From Mycolicibacterium bacteremicum (GTDB taxonomy: Bacteria; Actinomycetota; Actinomycetes; Mycobacteriales; Mycobacteriaceae): a stretch of 64,000 nucleotides of DNA. Made by a program: the position numbers and the translations under genes. The stretch is from assembly GCF_002086115.1 (NCBI RefSeq), contig NZ_MVHJ01000019.1, forward strand, positions 28,594 through 92,593, given 5' to 3'. The notes under the pieces were generated by a model. That model saw only the letters and a program-made list of their open reading frames with translations, searched no databases and was not told the origin of the DNA. Shown here in pieces: positions 63,481-64,000 of the stretch; within the stretch, counting starts at the first letter, position 1; every line of letters starts with the position of its first letter.

Positions 63481-64000
63481 TAGTCGAGATGTGGGTACCC
63501 ATCTCGATACCGCGCGCGACCAACTGCGCGCCGAACGCGCGGCGGTGGCCGCCAAGGTGCTGGCCGCCGGGCGGTTCGCCCTGGCCCGGATGGCCCAGCT
63601 CGGCCACGCCTTCGACGACCTCATCGTCGATGACTGGGAACTGGCCGCCGCTGAGCTGGGCGCCGAGCTGGGCATCAGCCGCGGCCGGGCCTGCACGCTG
63701 ATCACCCAGGGCCGCGACCTACTCACCCGACTGCCCGCCCTCGCCGAGGTGTTCGCCACCGGAACCGTGGATCTGCGGGTACTGCGGCTCATCCTCACCC
63801 GCACCGCCCTGATCATCGACCCCGACATCATCACCGTCATCGACACCCAACTCGCCGCCAAGACCCCATCCTGGAACCCGCTGTCGGACGAGCGGATCGC
63901 CGATCTGATCGACTGGATGATCATCGACGTCGACCCCGAAGCGGTGCGCCGCGCCCGAAACGCCCGCCGGCGCCGCCACCTGAGCATCGACCCGGTCGGC
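63473..64000 (+). CDS. DUF222 / 13E12 repeat family protein, truncated by window edge
   Basis: The first 176 residues of a 13E12-family (DUF222) protein are present, and the frame runs off the right edge. Typical segments are ALARMAQLGHAFDDLIVDDWELAAAELGAELGISRGRACTLI and LPALAEVFATGTVDLRVLRLIL. Full members usually end with an HNH endonuclease domain, which would lie outside. They occur in many copies in mycobacteria and behave like mobile or DNA-damage-linked elements. The start lies inside a LexA-like box and the message is probably leaderless. Confidence 0.9.
   Translation, partial: MFDSRDVGTHLDTARDQLRAERAAVAAKVLAAGRFALARMAQLGHAFDDLIVDDWELAAAELGAELGISRGRACTLITQGRDLLTRLPALAEVFATGTVDLRVLRLILTRTALIIDPDIITVIDTQLAAKTPSWNPLSDERIADLIDWMIIDVDPEAVRRARNARRRRHLSIDPVG

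Overview
The window is high-GC actinobacterial DNA from a fast-growing, non-tuberculous mycobacterium (Mycolicibacterium-like). Gene order follows the Mycobacterium tuberculosis block Rv3800c-Rv3859c almost step by step: pks13, fadD32, Rv3802c, antigen 85 genes, aftB, ubiA, Rv3807c, glfT2, glf, erp, and on to gltD and gltB. The sulfolipid locus and PE/PGRS genes of the tubercle bacillus are absent. SodA has Gln145, and a Dps gene follows gltB as in M. smegmatis. All gene names rest on reading the proteins and on synteny from memory; no database search was run.

Layout. 1-15000 (minus strand) is the cell-envelope core: the last steps of mycolic acid synthesis (Pks13, FadD32, the Rv3802c-type lipase), mycolyl transfer (three antigen 85 family genes) and arabinogalactan assembly (AftB, UbiA, a PAP2 phosphatase, GlfT2, Glf). 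15200-22200 holds the surface protein Erp, a peptidoglycan amidase-like protein, a HAD phosphatase, two acyltransferases and an MBL/Rieske protein. 22200-29000 holds a MOSC protein, an unrecognised protein, SerS, a septum-formation-type protein, a zincin, a small Cys/His-rich protein, a phosphoglycerate mutase-like protein and PheA. 29100-36300 is an iron and oxidative stress stretch: an IdeR-boxed DUF2470 protein, CPBP and LCP membrane proteins, BfrB, GlpQ1, a DUF4328 protein, a rhodanese, a tiny membrane protein and SodA.

36300-44700 carries the Rv3847 homologue, EspR, a two-gene ImmA/IrrE peptidase plus multi-spanning membrane protein module, a Pro-rich exported protein, the Rv3850 homologue, CopC/CopD, the membrane-anchored Hns-like protein, a TipAS-type MerR regulator and RraA. 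44800-51200 holds EthA/EthR, a Y-family polymerase, a YiaAB protein, a PHP protein, a mycothiol-type DinB-fold protein and an F420-type oxidoreductase. 51600-57700 is glutamate synthase (GltD, GltB). The right end has a double hot-dog thioesterase, Dps, a DNA glycosylase, DUF427, SRPBCC, FAD oxidoreductase and DUF4262 proteins, and a truncated DUF222/13E12-family gene.

The most notable signals lie between and across the genes. About fifteen genes have a TANNNT-like -10 hexamer 6-7 nt before the start codon, the signature of leaderless transcripts. Two of these -10 hexamers use the TAG stop codon of the gene upstream. One promoter cassette occurs twice, 36 kb apart. LexA-like boxes cover the starts of the Y-family polymerase and the DUF222 gene. 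EspR lies next to an ImmA-type peptidase module and has EspR-type motifs in its own leader. Five convergent gene pairs share their stop codons.
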